This document shows, piece by piece, positions 53,808 through 62,477 of a DNA stretch of 64,000 nt. Source of the stretch: MGIIa-L3 sp11892u (lineage in GTDB: Archaea; Thermoplasmatota; Poseidoniia; Poseidoniales; Poseidoniaceae); the NCBI GenBank assembly GCA_965659685.1, contig CBFHXB010000006.1:1-64000 (forward strand), given 5' to 3'. Within the stretch, counting starts at the first letter, position 1; every line of letters starts with the position of its first letter. The notes beneath the pieces were generated by a model. The model was given only the letters and a program-made list of their open reading frames with translations, was not told the origin of the DNA and did not search any database. The position numbers and the translations under genes are program-made.

Positions 53808-56800
53808 GTCCGCTCAGGGAGCGGCGTGTCGTACACCACCCAAATTTCAGCGTGGATGTTTCGTCCCGCGTTTTCTGTTTCACCGGTCGGTTGGTATTCG
53901 GCCCCGTTGAACAGACCTCGGTAACTCAGCGTTTCCGTGGCGCCTGGCGTCACCCAATCGGTGATGTCGAAGGTCCACTGCTTCACGTCCTGACCGGCGC
54001 ACCATCCTGCCCGCCCAAAGGGCCATGATCCAAACTGATTGGCCACGACGCCCCTTGGGACTTCTTGCTCACATCCAGTGTTGCTGTACACGATGGGGTG
54101 CCACTCGTACGCGGTGTTCCCGCCGATCGTAAAGTGATGCTCATGATCACAGAATTCTGCACAATTCGCATCGTCCTTTTGGAAACCATGGCCGGTGATG
54201 GTGGCGACAATGCGCACCCGTGAGGCATCCGTTGGAATGTTCAGCGTGTGCTCCCTGTCGTACAACGCTGGATCGTTGTAACTCCCATTGAATTGACCTC
54301 CAGTAAACGCAAACGTTGCGTTGGTTGGACGGTGATCGACCGCGCTTTCGCCCCAACGGGAAAAGAGCAGGGTGATGGTCAGGCTTCCACCGTTGGCACC
54401 GCGGTACGCGAACCGGCGGTCTTCACCGTCTTCCAACATGAAGAGGTAGGGCGAAAGGTCCGTCAGCCATCGACCTTCGCGGCCGTAGGTGGTGATCCAG
54501 CGTGCAAACTCGGTTCCACATCGTGACGAATTGTCGCGGTCACAAATTCTGAGGTTGGCCTCGTAATCCCACTCGTGGCATCCAGCGTAACCACCGGATG
54601 ACGTTTGGTAACGGTCCCGTCGCTCAGAACATGCGTGCTCGTGAAACATCTCCATGGTGTCGTAGGTTTCGAGGTCGTGATCGAGCGAGAAGGTGGCGTT
54701 CATGGCCGAAGAGAAACCTCCACCCCAGCCGCCTTGATGCTGATCACCAAACATGAGATCAACGGCCTCGACCGCCGGGTCTGACCGTCGGATTTCAACC
54801 GGATGTTCGGCATGCCACATCCATGCTTCATGCGACATGTGTTGTGGATCGTATGTGGTGCTCGATGTGCCCCATGTGTACGTGGAACCGGTTTGGCGGA
54901 GCCGCTGAAACCGATCGATGCCGAAGGTGGTTGGTTCTCCGAGAGCGCTTAGGGCCTCACCAAGATCGCCACCCGCACCGCTCAGGTCGAGGTCCAAGTA
55001 ATGGATTCGCCCATCCCACTCGGCCTCTTCGGCTGCACTCAGGCGCTGTTCAACGTCGGCCTTTCTGTCGTTGATCTGCGTGCGGTAGGTGCTGTCGTAC
55101 GAACCGTAGACGATGTGCGCGGTGTCTGGGAGGTTTCTGGTAAGGGTGCCTGGATTCATGGTGAAGGTGGACGAACTGGAGCTGCTTCCGCTGGTCTTCA
55201 TCAGCAAAAACAGGTACGTGCTGTTCCCGTCCCAAAGGTCGGAGAAGGATGTGGTGCCGTCCAAGGTCGGTACGGTGAAGTCACCCACGGTTTGGAAGGG
55301 GCCAGACACGACGGGGTTGCCTTGCGTGCTTGTCCAAGGAACTGGACGTTGAACCACGGCACAGCCGTCGGTGTCGATGGTCCAACGGACAGGACTGTTG
55401 GGGCACAGGTCGTTTTGCTTGTGAACTCCATCGGCGTCCACGTCTTCACACCCTTCGTGGTCGACGTCTTCACCGAGTGGCGTTGCAGGGCATTCGTCGT
55501 ACGCGTCCACCACGCCATCGGCGTCGGTGTCACGCTGGTCAGCGGCACAGCCGTTTTCGTCCACGTCCATCCCCAAGGTGGATTGCGGACAAAGGTCCAG
55601 CATGGTGCCGTTCAGGTCGGCGTCGTTGACCCCGTCGTTGTCGTCATCGTCATCTTCGGTACGGTCCAAACATCCGTCGGAATCCCAGTCCGTGGTGTTG
55701 TCTTGGACCCAAGCCGACTCACCCTTGGGGCAAGTGTCGTCCGCGTCCAGCACGAAATCGTCGTCGTCGTCCACGTCTTCACCGCTGTCAAGGCAACCGT
55801 CCAAATCCCAATCGACGGAACGAAGGCTTGTCCAGCCTTTGGTCCCTCGCGGGCAGGCGTCCTCGACGTCCACTCGACCGTCGTTGTCGTCGTCGTCGTC
55901 CTCATCGGCATCTCGACAGCCGTCCTCGTCGTGGTCGTCCGCTGCGTTCGAGGACCAGCCTGGTTCGGAAAGGCACGCATCTTGCGCGTCCAACCGCCCG
56001 TCGTCATCGTCGTCGTTGTCTTCATCCCTGTCACGGCAGCCGTCTGCATCATGGTCGGTGGATGGCGTACTGCGCCAACTTTGTGCATCGCCCACACCGT
56101 TGGGACACCGGTCCACGTCATCGTGGATGTCGTCCCCGTCGGCGTCAACGACCACTTCAGACAAGATCAGTCGCACCGATTTTTCGACGGTGACCGTGTC
56201 CACTGGGCCGACGCATGTTGCGGAAACCACCAGCAGGGGGAGCAGTCCCTCCTCGTCCAAAATCACGCTGAAACCACGTTGCTCGTCCATGGACACGAGC
56301 ACGTCCCCTGCTTCATCGCCCAGATCCATTGTGGCGGAACAAACAAGCTCAGACATGTCGCTTTCAGGTCGGTCACGAAGCGGAGCGATGCTGCCGTCAA
56401 AGGAGATCTGTCCATCTTCTGCTGCGACCGCCACGGGCAAGACGAGACGCACACCCGCTTGTCTGACGGTGACTTGTGTTTGCAGGGTGAGGGAACCGTC
56501 AGCAAAGGTCACTCCTTCCGCAGGATGGAGGTCGACGCTGACGGTAGTGACGCCGGTGGAAGGTGCTTCGACGGCCACGACCACCGCTCCATTCGTGGAA
56601 ACCGCCACGTCTGAGACCACGGTGGGAATACCCGCTCCAATCGACATGCGGACGTCACCGACGAGGATGGCATCAGCGTGTTCTGCTGCACCCCCGCCTA
56701 CCTCGAAGATGAGCAGGTCACCCGCCACAGGATTTCGCACCGATTCCGACAACTTCAGGTTCCATGGGGTCTCGATGACCGGTTGTTCATCGCTGTCGAG

Positions 56801-56893
56801 CTCTTGTGGCTCGACAACGTCACCGCTCATGCCGAGGCAACCGGCAAGCATCATGGTCAGGACCAAGGCCACGGCAGTCGCAGGACGTCCCAT
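53804..56893 (-). CDS. lipoprotein with TSP3 repeats and PNGase F-like glycoamidase domain
   Basis: A 1029-residue protein. A lipobox-like LAGC at residues 16-19 suggests lipid anchoring outside. Residues about 45-245 are beta-rich, 248-515 are about nine Asp-rich TSP3-type calcium loops with paired cysteines, and 530-700 look like a thioredoxin-fold derivative (VGDFTVPTLDGTTSFSDL) whose CxxC position reads SSSSSS. Residues about 725-1022 match peptide-N-glycosidase F: GCHEWDYEANL (Asp776, PNGase F Asp60), FARWITTY, YDREHTLNIPTDASR, NCAEFCDHEHHFTI (Glu913, PNGase F Glu206) and RAGWCAG. It would cleave N-glycans from glycoproteins. GGAAG precedes the ATG. It is last of five genes on this strand. 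Confidence 0.82.
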   Translation of the reverse strand: MGRPATAVALVLTMMLAGCLGMSGDVVEPQELDSDEQPVIETPWNLKLSESVRNPVAGDLLIFEVGGGAAEHADAILVGDVRMSIGAGIPTVVSDVAVSTNGAVVVAVEAPSTGVTTVSVDLHPAEGVTFADGSLTLQTQVTVRQAGVRLVLPVAVAAEDGQISFDGSIAPLRDRPESDMSELVCSATMDLGDEAGDVLVSMDEQRGFSVILDEEGLLPLLVVSATCVGPVDTVTVEKSVRLILSEVVVDADGDDIHDDVDRCPNGVGDAQSWRSTPSTDHDADGCRDRDEDNDDDDDGRLDAQDACLSEPGWSSNAADDHDEDGCRDADEDDDDDNDGRVDVEDACPRGTKGWTSLRSVDWDLDGCLDSGEDVDDDDDFVLDADDTCPKGESAWVQDNTTDWDSDGCLDRTEDDDDDNDGVNDADLNGTMLDLCPQSTLGMDVDENGCAADQRDTDADGVVDAYDECPATPLGEDVDHEGCEDVDADGVHKQNDLCPNSPVRWTIDTDGCAVVQRPVPWTSTQGNPVVSGPFQTVGDFTVPTLDGTTSFSDLWDGNSTYLFLLMKTSGSSSSSSTFTMNPGTLTRNLPDTAHIVYGSYDSTYRTQINDRKADVEQRLSAAEEAEWDGRIHYLDLDLSGAGGDLGEALSALGEPTTFGIDRFQRLRQTGSTYTWGTSSTTYDPQHMSHEAWMWHAEHPVEIRRSDPAVEAVDLMFGDQHQGGWGGGFSSAMNATFSLDHDLETYDTMEMFHEHACSERRDRYQTSSGGYAGCHEWDYEANLRICDRDNSSRCGTEFARWITTYGREGRWLTDLSPYLFMLEDGEDRRFAYRGANGGSLTITLLFSRWGESAVDHRPTNATFAFTGGQFNGSYNDPALYDREHTLNIPTDASRVRIVATITGHGFQKDDANCAEFCDHEHHFTIGGNTAYEWHPIVYSNTGCEQEVPRGVVANQFGSWPFGRAGWCAGQDVKQWTFDITDWVTPGATETLSYRGLFNGAEYQPTGETENAGRNIHAEIWVVYDTPLPERT

Positions 56894-56918
56894 GCGCTTC
56901 CATGCGCTGTAAGGAACC

Positions 56919-57977
56919 TCAACGTGTCGGTGCTGGTTCTGCGTGTTCGGCCCGTCCGTCGGTGAGGACGACGACCAAGGGTGGAACGGTGACCTTCGGC
57001 CAACTGGCACGCACAGGCGTGACGTGGAGGAGCCTACCGTGTTCGGGGTGGTCGCACACCACCACGATTTCCCAGTGAATGCGCACGAGCGCATCGTAGA
57101 CGGTCCCAGGCCATGGTCCATCGGGCGCCGTCAGGATGACCTCACCGTCGTTGATTTGTTCCCATGGCCCTCGTGCAGCCAACCGCATCGGACGCAAGTA
57201 CACGTCCCCGGGCCAATCGTGACGGCCCATGGGGGATTCCTCCCCTAGTCCTGTGCCGTCGCCGAAGGCAGGTTGCATACCGGCCAGGGATGTGGTCATC
57301 CCGGGAGGCGGTTGGCCGTTTGCAGCCTTCCCAAGGGCATTGAGGATGTGGTGGTGCCTGGGGGCCAGCACGCCGCACTGAAGGCTGGCAAACACCGCGT
57401 GCTTGACGGCTGAACCCTTGAGTTGGATTCGCGTTGTGCCCTCACTGCTCACATGTTCGACGTCGATCTCCATGGACAGGACTTCGTCGGCGATGATGTT
57501 CGTTTGTCGCCGAAGGTCGCTGACGTTGGCGGTGAGCCGCAGCACAAGAGGGAGGAGGATGAGTGGAACCACAATCAACCCGAGAAGCGGATAATCCAAC
57601 AGCCCCAAACGAACGCTGTTGGTGCCGATGGTCGGGATGTCTAGGGCATCAAACCCGGGAGCCAGCGCCAAATACAGCAAGGTGAGAAGCATCAAAGCAG
57701 CAACGCCATCCACCATCCTGCGAAGCCGACGGTGGAGCGGCCTCGGTTCGAGGAACCAACCTTGGCGTTGGGCTGGGACGACGCTTGGGAAAGGCCGTGA
57801 TTCCAAGGCGCCTTCGGCCCGGTCATTGAGTCCACGTCGTTCAACGAACCAACCCTCTTCCGTCTCGATTCGGAGGTTGGCTCCGAAGTTCCGATCGATT
57901 GGACCTTGCACCGGGGAGAGTTCCTTGGCGTTCAACCTCCTTGGGTCGAACGGTGGGTGCCGGTACAGTTCTTCCAT
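56919..57977 (-). CDS. uncharacterised two-helix membrane protein
   Basis: No family is recognised. A cytoplasmic N-terminus of about 88 residues precedes two membrane helices (about 89-107, GVAALMLLTLLYLALAPG, and about 128-148, LLGLIVVPLILLPLVLRL). A C-terminal soluble domain of about 200 residues has aromatic/charged strands (WEQINDGEVILTAPDGPWP, HWEIVVVCDHPEHGRLLHV). It lies nine bases after the reductase gene and 25 bases before the PNGase F-like lipoprotein gene, so it is in their operon and may help export or anchor it; that is inference. Confidence 0.7.
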   Translation of the reverse strand: MEELYRHPPFDPRRLNAKELSPVQGPIDRNFGANLRIETEEGWFVERRGLNDRAEGALESRPFPSVVPAQRQGWFLEPRPLHRRLRRMVDGVAALMLLTLLYLALAPGFDALDIPTIGTNSVRLGLLDYPLLGLIVVPLILLPLVLRLTANVSDLRRQTNIIADEVLSMEIDVEHVSSEGTTRIQLKGSAVKHAVFASLQCGVLAPRHHHILNALGKAANGQPPPGMTTSLAGMQPAFGDGTGLGEESPMGRHDWPGDVYLRPMRLAARGPWEQINDGEVILTAPDGPWPGTVYDALVRIHWEIVVVCDHPEHGRLLHVTPVRASWPKVTVPPLVVVLTDGRAEHAEPAPTR

Positions 57978-57986
57978 GTCCTCACC

Positions 57987-59219
57987 TCACGCCGTCAACA
58001 TGGCCCAACCCGCCTTCAAGGCCAGTGGCCTGAACGACGGCACTTTCCGAAGCATTTCAATGCCGAGCGGGACAGGATGTTCGATGTCGCCAAGTCGATT
58101 GATCATGGCGGTCACTTCAGGTTGAGCGAACACAGCCACGTGTCGTTCGAGCGTGTCGTCATCGCTTTCGGTTAAGAAGAGGTTTCGCAGAGCTCTCGCA
58201 CGCGTTTGATGGCGTCGTAAATCGTCCCAAGGTCGACTCAATTTCTTCAGTGCAGGCTCGGAAAGCCGGTCCGCATGGATGGCCTCAGCAAGAGCGTCAG
58301 TAACCATGGCCACCTGTTTGAAACCCGGTCCAATGCCACCGCCGGTGGTGGGTTTGGCCAATCCAGCGGCGTCTCCGAAGAGCATCGCACGTTCCCTGAC
58401 CGGCCTTCGCACCATGCCTCCTGGAATGGGTCCACAGTACCGTGCCACAATCTGACAACCTTCGAAACGGTGCGCATGACGCGACGTGTGCATCAAGGCG
58501 TGGAGCAGCGCTTCTGGGGAAGCCTCGTCCAAACGGTCTGGTGCGGACCACAATCCCACGCGGTGCGTTCCAAACCCGGTTGGAATGGCCCATGCAAAAA
58601 ATCCGGGAGCAATCGCTGAACCTGTGAACATCTCCAACCATCGGTGTTCGGTTTCAAAACCGGTGACCTCGACTTGGTTTCCAATCATTATTTCCTTCGG
58701 TCGTCCGCTTCGAAGCCAATGACGAACACGGCTGTGTGCTCCATCTGCACCGACCACCAATCGACACGTGGTGGTCCCGCTGGTGCTGCCTTGACGATGG
58801 TGTATCCGCCATCCCTCGCCGTCGATGGCCAACAAGCCAGTGGCCACGGTGGACAACTGGAGCTGCGCACCTGCTTTCAAGGCCTGATGTACGACGCCCT
58901 CGTCAAATCGATTTCGACAGACCGCGCTCGTTCTTGTTTCGCCGGGCACGCCGACGGACACTGAGGCGTGGTGAGGCCCATGGATGGTGGCGCCATCGAT
59001 CTCTTGGAGCACGGTGTTGGTCAATCCCACTTGGTCCATGGACCACGGGTTGACCAAACCTGCGCATTGGAATGGACGACCGATGGAAGCGTGTTCCTCC
59101 AGCATCAGCACGTCGACGCCGCGTTCAGCGAGCATCGTGGCCAATCGAGCCCCGACCGGCCCTGCTCCGACCACGATGACGTCGTGGTCCATGAGGTGAA
59201 TCCGGGGCTTGGACCCCAT
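57987..59219 (-). CDS. geranylgeranyl reductase family FAD enzyme
   Basis: FAD-dependent reductase of the archaeal membrane-lipid family that saturates isoprenoid chains. The dinucleotide fold is DVIVVGAGPVGARLA, PFQCAGLVNPW follows, and GDAAGLAKPTTGGGIGPG is the family signature near residue 290. At 410 residues it is normal length. The exact substrate (glycerolipid or menaquinone side chain) is open. ATG 59219 is used; ATG 59192 (MDHDVIVVGAG) is possible. It is 12 bases from the topoisomerase gene. Confidence 0.85.
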   Translation of the reverse strand: MGSKPRIHLMDHDVIVVGAGPVGARLATMLAERGVDVLMLEEHASIGRPFQCAGLVNPWSMDQVGLTNTVLQEIDGATIHGPHHASVSVGVPGETRTSAVCRNRFDEGVVHQALKAGAQLQLSTVATGLLAIDGEGWRIHHRQGSTSGTTTCRLVVGADGAHSRVRHWLRSGRPKEIMIGNQVEVTGFETEHRWLEMFTGSAIAPGFFAWAIPTGFGTHRVGLWSAPDRLDEASPEALLHALMHTSRHAHRFEGCQIVARYCGPIPGGMVRRPVRERAMLFGDAAGLAKPTTGGGIGPGFKQVAMVTDALAEAIHADRLSEPALKKLSRPWDDLRRHQTRARALRNLFLTESDDDTLERHVAVFAQPEVTAMINRLGDIEHPVPLGIEMLRKVPSFRPLALKAGWAMLTA

Positions 59220-59231
59220 CAAGCATGCGCT

Positions 59232-61973
59232 TCATTCCTTCTTCGCGAAGCGATAGCGGACCTGTTGGGCTTTGTTCAGGTACAGGATGGCGGTGAACGG
59301 GTTCCCCTTCTTTGAGATAAGGTCCGAGAAAGGACCGACTTGACCTTCAATGATCAGCGTTGCTGCTTCCTCCCTGGTCAGTACGCGCTTGGAAATTTCA
59401 CGTGCAATCTGAATCTTGCAACCGCTGCCGCCTTCCTCAGGCTGGTAATGGGTTGGCGTTTCCACGATGGCCACGTTGGTCTTCGGACAGACGGCAACCA
59501 CGCCTGGAACGACGTCAAACTTCGTGGCGTCAGCGGCAGCCTGACGTGGTGGGAAATCGTATTCGATTTTCTTCCCGTTGAGCACGAGGTACGCACTGAA
59601 CGGCCGGCCCTTCCGTGAGGTGAACCCTTCGAGGAGGGCAGACCGGCCGTCCGTCAAGATCGAACGTGCCTCTTCGGGGGTGATGAGGCGTTGACACATT
59701 TCTGCCCGGATGCCTCGGAACGAGCACGCTTCTGCATCGCATGCATATCCGTCGTGTCCTTGGCGAACGGTTCCGGATTCACACACCGGGCAGGCAGCAA
59801 TGGCCTCGTCCGTCGCTTCAACGCTGCCGGCACCGTTGCCCTTCGACGTTACTTTACCCGTGTCACTCAGGGTAACAGTGGCGGTGTACTCCTCTCCAGT
59901 GCGGCTGAAAAATCCGTGCAGATCTTCGATGGTTTTCGCGTCCAGCAAGCGTGTCGCGGTGGACCGGTCGAACCATCGTCCGGAGGTGTCCTTCCAAAAC
60001 ATGAACTTGCAACCTTCATCGGCCCCAAGGTTGGCCACGCATTGGTAGGCCAACGTGGTTTCCCGCACGCTCTCCCCGCATGACGGACAGGGCCCGAGGT
60101 CGGGGTCATCGGCAAAGAGCACCGAACGATCATGGTCCTTGATGCTGTGAACCATGCTCGTTGTTCGCTCAACGATGTCGTCCATGTACGTGCTGCGCTC
60201 AATTTGACCGCGCTGGACCTGAAGGAGTCGATGCTCCATCTCACCGGTGAGTTCGGGTGACGTGATCCAATCAACGCCGATGCGGCGAAGCATGTCAATA
60301 AGGCGCATGCCGATGGCCGTTGCGCTCAGTTGACCGTTTCGTGCCCTGCGGATGTAGTTGCGATCGATGAGTTTCTCGATCGTTTCTGCCCTGGTGGCAG
60401 GCGTTCCGAGCCCCGTTTCTTTGAGGGCTTCAGAGAACTCGTCGTCCTCCACTTGGCGCCCCGCATGCTCCATCAAGGACAGCAACCTTGCTTCCTTCAA
60501 CCGGTTCGGAGGTTTGGACATCTCTTCGTGGAACGTGACCTCTTCCAAAGCAGCCTCAGCACCATCGTTGACGCTTCCCCATTGTTCTGGGATGCTTTCC
60601 TTCTTGGTCTCGATGTGGCGGAATCCTGGGTCCACCAGATGTTCAACGCTCTTCACGAAATCTTGGGAACCTGATGTGGCGGTTCGTGTCTCAACGTTCC
60701 ATGTCGAGCGGTCGGACCACGATGCGAGGAAACGTCGAGCGATCATGTCGAAGAGTTTCGCGTGATCGGCAGGGAGCGGTTCCTGAGGAAGAACACCCGT
60801 TGGAACGATGGCGTAGTGGTCGCTGACCTTTGCATCGTTGAAGTTTCGCGCGGTGTTGCGCAGCCCCTCGCTGTTGAGCCGCTTCACGTGTTCGCTGTAT
60901 TCGGCGATTTCAGACATGGTGCCGATGATTTCGTTGACCTTGTCCCCCATGTCGGTGGGCAGGTATTGTGAGTCCGTACGTGGGTAGGTGGTCACCTTGT
61001 AGCGGTCGTAGAGGTCTTGAGCAACGCTGAGGGTTCGCCGCGAGGGCCACGACCACAAACTGTTGGCTCGGCGCTGGAGGCTTGTCAGGTCAAAATTGAG
61101 GGGAGGGCGCTCATGTTTGGGCCGTTCCTGCACGGAGACCGTCGTGGTCGAGGCGCCGTTGATGTCGGCTTCCACGGCCTCCTTTTCATCGAGGTCAAGG
61201 ATGCGGTTGGCCTTGTACTCAGGTCGGTTTTCGTCGGCTTTGTGCTCTCGACGAATCCACCGCGCCGACCATTTTGATCCTCCGGAGTGCACCTCTGCGG
61301 TGACGTTCCAGAAGGGTTCAGGGACATAGCTGAGGATGCGTTGTTCCTCGTCTGCAATCATGGCCAAGGTTGCGGTTTGGACGCGACCCAAGCTGATCGT
61401 CGTTCGCTCCCGACGGCCTTTCAGGAAGGTGTTGCCAACACGGGACCCGTTCATGCCAATGATCCAGTCCGCCTCAGAGCGGGAGCGAGCTGCTGCGCCA
61501 AGGCTGTCGAAGGTGGTGCTTGGTTGACGGCTTTCCCAAGCGCTTGTGATGGCACCTGATGTCATGGACTGAAGCCACATTCGCGTGGTGGGGGCCTTGG
61601 CCCCGGTGTGCTCAATGATGCTCCTGAAGATGAGCTCACCCTCGCGTGCAGCGTCGCATGCGTTCACAATTTCCGTGACGTCCTTGGCCGTGATCCGCTT
61701 CTTGATCGCCGTAAGCACCTTGCGGTTTCGACCGCCTTTCGCCTTGTATTCGAACGGTTCAGGGACGATTGGAAGTCTGTCGATGGTCTTCCTCCAATTC
61801 TTGAAATCTGGATCGTAGTCCTCTGGGAACTTCTGTTCGACCAGATGTCCGATGGCCCATGTGACCACAAGGTCGTCTCCAATCCATGCGTCGTCGGCCT
61901 TATTCTTGGCTCCGAGCACCTTGGCAATGTCGTCTGCAACGCTGGGTTTCTCCGCGATGACGACGACGGTCAT
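59232..61973 (-). CDS. topB: type IA DNA topoisomerase (TopoIII/TopB-like)
   Basis: Relaxes or decatenates DNA through a transient tyrosyl-phosphate bond. TOPRIM motifs are VVIAEKPSVADDIAKVL and ACDAAREGELIFRS; the catalytic Tyr330 lies in TYPRTDSQYLP. Two zinc-ribbon regions follow (CPSCG with CVANLGADEGC, and CPVCESG with CDAEAC), then two C-terminal Toprim_Crpt-like repeats (SALLEGFTSRKGRPFSAYLV and GPFSDLISKKGNPFTAILYL). ATG 61973 is the start; longer in-frame starts are not supported. At 913 residues it is long for TopoIII because of the zinc and repeat tail. Confidence 0.92.
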   Translation of the reverse strand: MTVVVIAEKPSVADDIAKVLGAKNKADDAWIGDDLVVTWAIGHLVEQKFPEDYDPDFKNWRKTIDRLPIVPEPFEYKAKGGRNRKVLTAIKKRITAKDVTEIVNACDAAREGELIFRSIIEHTGAKAPTTRMWLQSMTSGAITSAWESRQPSTTFDSLGAAARSRSEADWIIGMNGSRVGNTFLKGRRERTTISLGRVQTATLAMIADEEQRILSYVPEPFWNVTAEVHSGGSKWSARWIRREHKADENRPEYKANRILDLDEKEAVEADINGASTTTVSVQERPKHERPPLNFDLTSLQRRANSLWSWPSRRTLSVAQDLYDRYKVTTYPRTDSQYLPTDMGDKVNEIIGTMSEIAEYSEHVKRLNSEGLRNTARNFNDAKVSDHYAIVPTGVLPQEPLPADHAKLFDMIARRFLASWSDRSTWNVETRTATSGSQDFVKSVEHLVDPGFRHIETKKESIPEQWGSVNDGAEAALEEVTFHEEMSKPPNRLKEARLLSLMEHAGRQVEDDEFSEALKETGLGTPATRAETIEKLIDRNYIRRARNGQLSATAIGMRLIDMLRRIGVDWITSPELTGEMEHRLLQVQRGQIERSTYMDDIVERTTSMVHSIKDHDRSVLFADDPDLGPCPSCGESVRETTLAYQCVANLGADEGCKFMFWKDTSGRWFDRSTATRLLDAKTIEDLHGFFSRTGEEYTATVTLSDTGKVTSKGNGAGSVEATDEAIAACPVCESGTVRQGHDGYACDAEACSFRGIRAEMCQRLITPEEARSILTDGRSALLEGFTSRKGRPFSAYLVLNGKKIEYDFPPRQAAADATKFDVVPGVVAVCPKTNVAIVETPTHYQPEEGGSGCKIQIAREISKRVLTREEAATLIIEGQVGPFSDLISKKGNPFTAILYLNKAQQVRYRFAKKE

Positions 61974-61995
61974 GGATGGTCCGGCCCCGTCGAGC

Positions 61996-62424
61996 CTACT
62001 TGAACGATGTTGTGTCTTGTCGAGTTCTCCATGCCAACTCGTCCCACGGTGCTTCCAAACCCGGTCCACCGCATCCCAAGCAGCCCGGATAACCTGCCTC
62101 CACAAGGTCGTGGGCCATCGAAATGACATGCTCAAACGACACAGCGTTTGGGCGCGAGGTCAGGAACAACAGGGCATCTTCAGGAGCGTTGTTGGCCCAG
62201 CACACCAACACCGTACCGTCATCGGCATCTCGAACGGTGTACGAAGAAGCGGGTTGGAGTTCAGGAAGGGCGAGCCGTGCCGGATCGGCTTCAGCGATGG
62301 CACTGACCAAATTCCTCGCTTGACCCATGCTTGATTCAGGGATTTCCAGGCGAACGTGTGGGGTGCGGAGGATCCGCCTGGCGGCTTCCCGAACCGCCGG
62401 CCAACGCTCGTCATCTGGCCTCAT
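61996..62424 (-). CDS. uncharacterised 142-residue protein
   Basis: No family is recognised. It is soluble, with DDGTVLVCWANNAPEDALLFL and YPGCLGCGGPGLEAPW as the most distinctive parts; the CxxC near the C-terminus could bind a metal. It opens the minus-strand operon that continues into the topoisomerase gene 22 bases downstream, and diverges from pyrD. Confidence 0.6.
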   Translation of the reverse strand: MRPDDERWPAVREAARRILRTPHVRLEIPESSMGQARNLVSAIAEADPARLALPELQPASSYTVRDADDGTVLVCWANNAPEDALLFLTSRPNAVSFEHVISMAHDLVEAGYPGCLGCGGPGLEAPWDELAWRTRQDTTSFK

Positions 62425-62477
62425 GGATGCACGTGCAGCCCGTAAGGCTTGAAGGATGCCCGTGAGCGAGCCACATC

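Noticed and set aside
55001..56614. 537-residue open frame on the plus strand
   Set aside because: It is antisense to the Asp-rich TSP3 repeats of the lipoprotein; GAC/GAT codons read as GTC/ATC on the other strand and give long stop-free shadows. The opposite strand has recognisable domains.
61974..62135. N-terminal extension of the topoisomerase
   Set aside because: It would overlap the 142-residue gene and precede the canonical VVIAEKPS start of the TOPRIM domain.
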